Shown here piece by piece: positions 6,355-8,572 of a stretch of 8,572 nucleotides of DNA. The notes under the pieces were generated by a model. The model was not told the origin of the DNA and searched no databases. It worked only from the letters and a program-made list of their open reading frames with translations. Position numbers and translations under genes: made by a program. Position 1 is the stretch's first letter. The number at the start of each line of letters is the position of its first letter. This stretch comes from JBCBJX01 sp038522735 (lineage in GTDB: Bacteria > Pseudomonadota > Alphaproteobacteria > Caulobacterales > Parvularculaceae), in NCBI GenBank assembly GCA_038522735.1, contig JBCBJX010000114.1:1-8572 (forward strand). Direction: 5' to 3'.

Positions 6355-6389
6355 AAAAAAAGGCGCGCGGCCCGTAAGAACCGCGCGCC
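6355..6389 (-). terminator. Intrinsic terminator of the lipoprotein gene
   Basis: On the minus strand, GGCGCGCGG (6389-6381) pairs perfectly with CCGCGCGCC (6370-6362) across a 10-nt loop and is followed by seven T's (6361-6355). This 9-bp all-GC stem plus T-run is a strong terminator. It lies about 53 nt after the stop codon of the gene at 6443-7057. Confidence 0.92.
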
Positions 6390-6442
6390 GGGGCGACCGT
6401 TTTCAGGTTGAGGGCTGACGGCCGCCCGCCGAGCTCCTTCCC

Positions 6443-7057
6443 CTAGAGCTCGGACATGATCGCCGGCCGGTCGAGCTTCAGCTCCGCCGACAGAAGATTG
6501 AGCGCGTGGTCGTAGGCCTGCGTCACCCGCTCGGTGCTCGCCTTGATTTTTTCTTTCAGCGGCGCACGACCAGGGACGACCGTCTCGATCCGCCCGACCG
6601 TCTCATAGGTCTTTATCACGCGGGCGCCGTCCTTGAGCGTCGCGGTGATCTTCACCTCGTACCAGTCCTCGTTCTTCTGGGCGAAGGACGCCGCGCCGAA
6701 GGTGAGCCCCGAGACCAGCCCCTGCGTCACCGCGCGACCCATGCCGTTTTCGTTCTGGGAATTCTCCGAGCTGACGATCAGCTGCAGGTCGCCGCCTGCG
6801 CCGGCGGTGCGGCCGGAGAGGGTCTCCTTGAACACGGCGTTGCGGCGGAGCGCCGCCACCACATCGTTATCAACGACGTTGTCGGCGCTCGTCGACGACA
6901 CGACCACGGTCGCCGGGATCGCCGGAACGCCTGCGACGGCTGGTATGGAGGCGATGGGGGAGGCGTTCTGAAAGCCGACGCTGGAGCCTGTCGCGCATCC
7001 GGCGACGCTCCCGGCGACAAGGGCGGCGGACGCCCAGAGGACTAAATGACGTTTCAC
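6443..7057 (-). CDS. Outer-membrane-type lipoprotein of unknown function
   Basis: The 204-residue product has a signal peptide ending in the lipobox VAGC with the lipidated cysteine at 21; Ala and Thr follow, with no Asp at +2, so outer-membrane sorting is likely. The start is GTG 7057, preceded by AGGAG 8 nt upstream. After the cysteine comes a Val/Ala/Pro-rich low-complexity linker (about 30-55). A folded domain follows with VVSSTSADN, DLQLIVSSENSQNENG, a Gly-rich segment (GLVSGLTFGAASF), a beta-rich stretch (WYEVKITATLKDG) and a C-terminal helix (YDHALNLLSAELKL). This resembles small alpha/beta lipoproteins that bind other envelope components, but I cannot name a family. It is transcribed divergently from the Crp-like/TPR gene and has its own terminator, so it is a single-gene unit. 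Confidence 0.85.
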   Translation of the reverse strand: MKRHLVLWASAALVAGSVAGCATGSSVGFQNASPIASIPAVAGVPAIPATVVVSSTSADNVVDNDVVAALRRNAVFKETLSGRTAGAGGDLQLIVSSENSQNENGMGRAVTQGLVSGLTFGAASFAQKNEDWYEVKITATLKDGARVIKTYETVGRIETVVPGRAPLKEKIKASTERVTQAYDHALNLLSAELKLDRPAIMSEL

Positions 7058-7267
7058 TGTTCGATCTCCTGAGGCGGTGGCGCCGCCTTCGCGACCGGAC
7101 CCCGCGCCGGCGGTCAGAAGAAAAACGCCTCGCGATCGGACGGTCTTTCAGCAAGTGCGGACGCCTGCGAACCGGTTCTCACCGTTCTTGCCGATCTGCG
7201 CGCGGGCGCGCCATGCTTCGGCTAGTCGTCGCAAACCAAAAGCGCGAGCGCGGCGCGAGGGAGCCTC
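7058..7267. promoter_or_regulatory. Shared divergent promoter region with dyads
   Basis: This 210-bp gap must hold promoters for both the lipoprotein gene and the Crp-like gene. I see no convincing -35/-10 pair. Two dyads stand out: GAACCGGTTC, a perfect 10-bp palindrome (7169-7178), and AGGCGG-TGGCG-CCGCCT (7072-7088) just upstream of the lipoprotein ribosome site. Either could be an operator, but neither matches a known Crp or Fnr consensus. Confidence 0.35.
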
Positions 7268-8572
7268 ATGGGGACGGACCGGGACTATGTGAGCGCCGCC
7301 ATCGCGCGGTGCCTAGCTATCGAGGCGGCCGGCGCGCCGGCGCGGGAGATCCTGCGGCAGGGCGCCCGAACGATCGCCCTTAAAAGCGACGCCGTCGTAT
7401 TCGCCGGCGAGGCGGACGGCGCGGCCCTCATCCTGCGCGGCGTCGCGGCGGTCTATTCCGAACCGCGCAGCGGCGGCGAAGCGTGCCTCGCCCTGTTCGG
7501 GCCGGGCGACGCGATCGAGCGTACCGTCGCCCTTGGCGAGCGTCGCGGCGCACGCCGCATCGTCCGTGCCTTGACGAATATGGAGGCGCTCCTGATCGAC
7601 GCCAAAGCGCTGCAGCGCGCGCGTCAGGCGGACGTCGCTGTCGCGGCCGCCCTCGGCGAGAAGAGCACGGAAGTCGCCGCACGGTTCGCCGAGCAGTCCT
7701 CCGACCTCGCCCTGTGCGATGCGGAGACGCGCCTCGCCCGCCGGCTCGTCCAGATGCTGAGTTTTCTGCACGGCCCGACCTCGCGGAAGACGACGCTCGG
7801 CAAGATCACCCAGTCGCAGCTCGCCGCGGTCATCGGGGTGAGCCGCAAAAGGATCAACACGATCCTCGCCATGTGGTTCCGTTCGGGGCTCCTCTTCCAG
7901 GACCGCTCCGGCGTGATCGACGTTCTGGACGCCCGGCGCCTCTCCGCGATCGCCGACAGCGAGGGCGCCCTCGACGACGCGCCGCAGTTCCTCGGCTCCA
8001 TCGACCACCTGCTGGACGCCGGGCTGAACGACGAGGCGAAAACGCTGGCGCTTGAGGCAGTCGAGCGCGAGCCCCGCGAGGCGGCTTATCATCATCGCGC
8101 GGCGTTGGCGGCCGCCCGGCTCGGCCAGCTCGCCGAGGCCCTCGATCTCATCGCCGCCGCCGACAGGCTGAAGCCGCCGCCGGACATCGGCGAGATGATC
8201 GCGGGGTTGAAAGGGCGTGTGTTGAAGAACATGGCGGACGTCGCCGACCCTCCGGCGCGCTCCGAGATCTATGCGCAGGCGGGGGAGGCCTACGCCGCAG
8301 CCTACGAGAGCTATAACGGCGTTTATTCCGCCGTGAACGCCGCCGCGTGCTTTGCGATCGCCGGCGACGAGCGCGCCGGCGGGTTCGCCGCCCGGTCGCT
8401 CGGCGCCCAAGCGGGCGAGGACGCGCCGCAGACCTATTACGAGCTCGCCTCGATCGGAGAGGCGCGTCTCCTCCAGAACGATCTGTCCGCCCCGGAATGG
8501 TTCGCGGCTGCGCTCGCCGCGCCGGACGCGACCGCCGCGAAAACCGGCGCGACGCGCGGCCAGCTGAAACGC
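7268..8572 (+). CDS. Crp/Fnr-like regulator fused to a TPR-S-like sensor region (3' end outside window)
   Basis: The frame runs from ATG 7268 (GAGGGAG just upstream) to the right edge without a stop, 435 codons. Residues about 30-120 have the cyclic-nucleotide-binding beta-roll pattern (ALILRGVAAVYSE, CLALFGPGDAIERTVAL, RALTNMEALLIDAKAL). A long dimerisation-type helix follows at about 125-165. Residues 179-205 are a Crp-type winged helix-turn-helix (KITQSQLAAVIGVSRKRIN). Normal Crp/Fnr proteins end near residue 230. This one continues with helical repeats: DEAKTLALEAVEREP, RAALAAARLGQLAEALDLIA, then IGEMIAGLKGRVLKNMA (307-323), AYESYNGVYSAVNAAACFAIAGD (345-367) and YYELASIGEARLLQND. That order (GR-K segment, Y-G-NAA segment, Y-ELA-EA-LL segment) resembles TPR-S/'MAP3K TRAFs-binding' proteins. 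The usual cAMP-contacting Gly-Glu and Arg-Ser are not evident. It is probably a cytosolic transcription regulator with an added sensing domain. The domain calls are mine from pattern memory. Confidence 0.85.
   Translation, partial: MGTDRDYVSAAIARCLAIEAAGAPAREILRQGARTIALKSDAVVFAGEADGAALILRGVAAVYSEPRSGGEACLALFGPGDAIERTVALGERRGARRIVRALTNMEALLIDAKALQRARQADVAVAAALGEKSTEVAARFAEQSSDLALCDAETRLARRLVQMLSFLHGPTSRKTTLGKITQSQLAAVIGVSRKRINTILAMWFRSGLLFQDRSGVIDVLDARRLSAIADSEGALDDAPQFLGSIDHLLDAGLNDEAKTLALEAVEREPREAAYHHRAALAAARLGQLAEALDLIAAADRLKPPPDIGEMIAGLKGRVLKNMADVADPPARSEIYAQAGEAYAAAYESYNGVYSAVNAAACFAIAGDERAGGFAARSLGAQAGEDAPQTYYELASIGEARLLQNDLSAPEWFAAALAAPDATAAKTGATRGQLKR
7328..7341. repeat. 14-bp perfect palindrome, second copy
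   Basis: GCCGGCGCGCCGGC is identical to 6317-6330. This copy is coding: it lies in codons 21-25 of the Crp-like gene (Ala/Gly-rich linker). Confidence 0.5.

Noticed and set aside
7313..8410. Long minus-strand open frame (365 codons) opposite the Crp-like gene
   Set aside because: It is Arg/Gly/Asp-rich with no domain pattern. The plus strand carries clear Crp and TPR-like motifs over the same bases, so this is an antisense shadow of GC-rich coding DNA.

Overview
The window is GC-rich chromosomal DNA that reads most naturally as an alphaproteobacterium. The grounds are strong GC bias at third codon positions, a class I ribonucleotide reductase large subunit without an N-terminal ATP cone, several short signal-peptide or lipobox proteins, and no mobile elements. 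I cannot place it below class. No tRNA, rRNA, CRISPR array, insertion sequence or att site was seen.

Left third (1-3324): the 3' end of an unrecognised gene (3-563, +) converges on a nitrilase-family N-carbamoylputrescine amidase (aguB, 582-1409, -). A small lipoprotein gene (1521-1832, +) diverges from aguB and converges on a small exported protein (1893-2267, -); inverted repeats lie between these last two. Next is a signal-peptide-bearing outer-membrane beta-barrel-like protein (2467-3324, -).

Middle (3325-5731): a 429-bp non-coding region leads into nrdA (3754-5682, +). It carries a near-consensus NrdR box (3599-3614), a weaker partner exactly 32 bp upstream, a plausible promoter overlapping both, and a leader of about 140 nt with several inverted repeats. 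A strong intrinsic terminator follows nrdA directly, so no nrdB is cotranscribed. The opposing gene (5727-6251, -) has its stop codon inside the T-tract of that terminator.

Right third (5727-8572): a small exported cysteine-containing protein and a lipoprotein (6443-7057, -, GTG start) with its own strong terminator (6355-6389). Diverging from the lipoprotein is the most unusual gene, 7268 to the right edge. It encodes a Crp-type cyclic-nucleotide-binding-like domain, a Crp-type helix-turn-helix, and then a long helical C-terminal region resembling the TPR-S / 'MAP3K TRAFs-binding' (DUF4071-like) sensor repeats. This DNA-binding/TPR-sensor fusion is the best candidate for an undescribed signalling system. 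Its 3' end and downstream partners lie outside the window.

The genes do not form one pathway. They are mostly single-gene units with alternating orientation: polyamine synthesis, dNTP synthesis, envelope proteins and a regulator.
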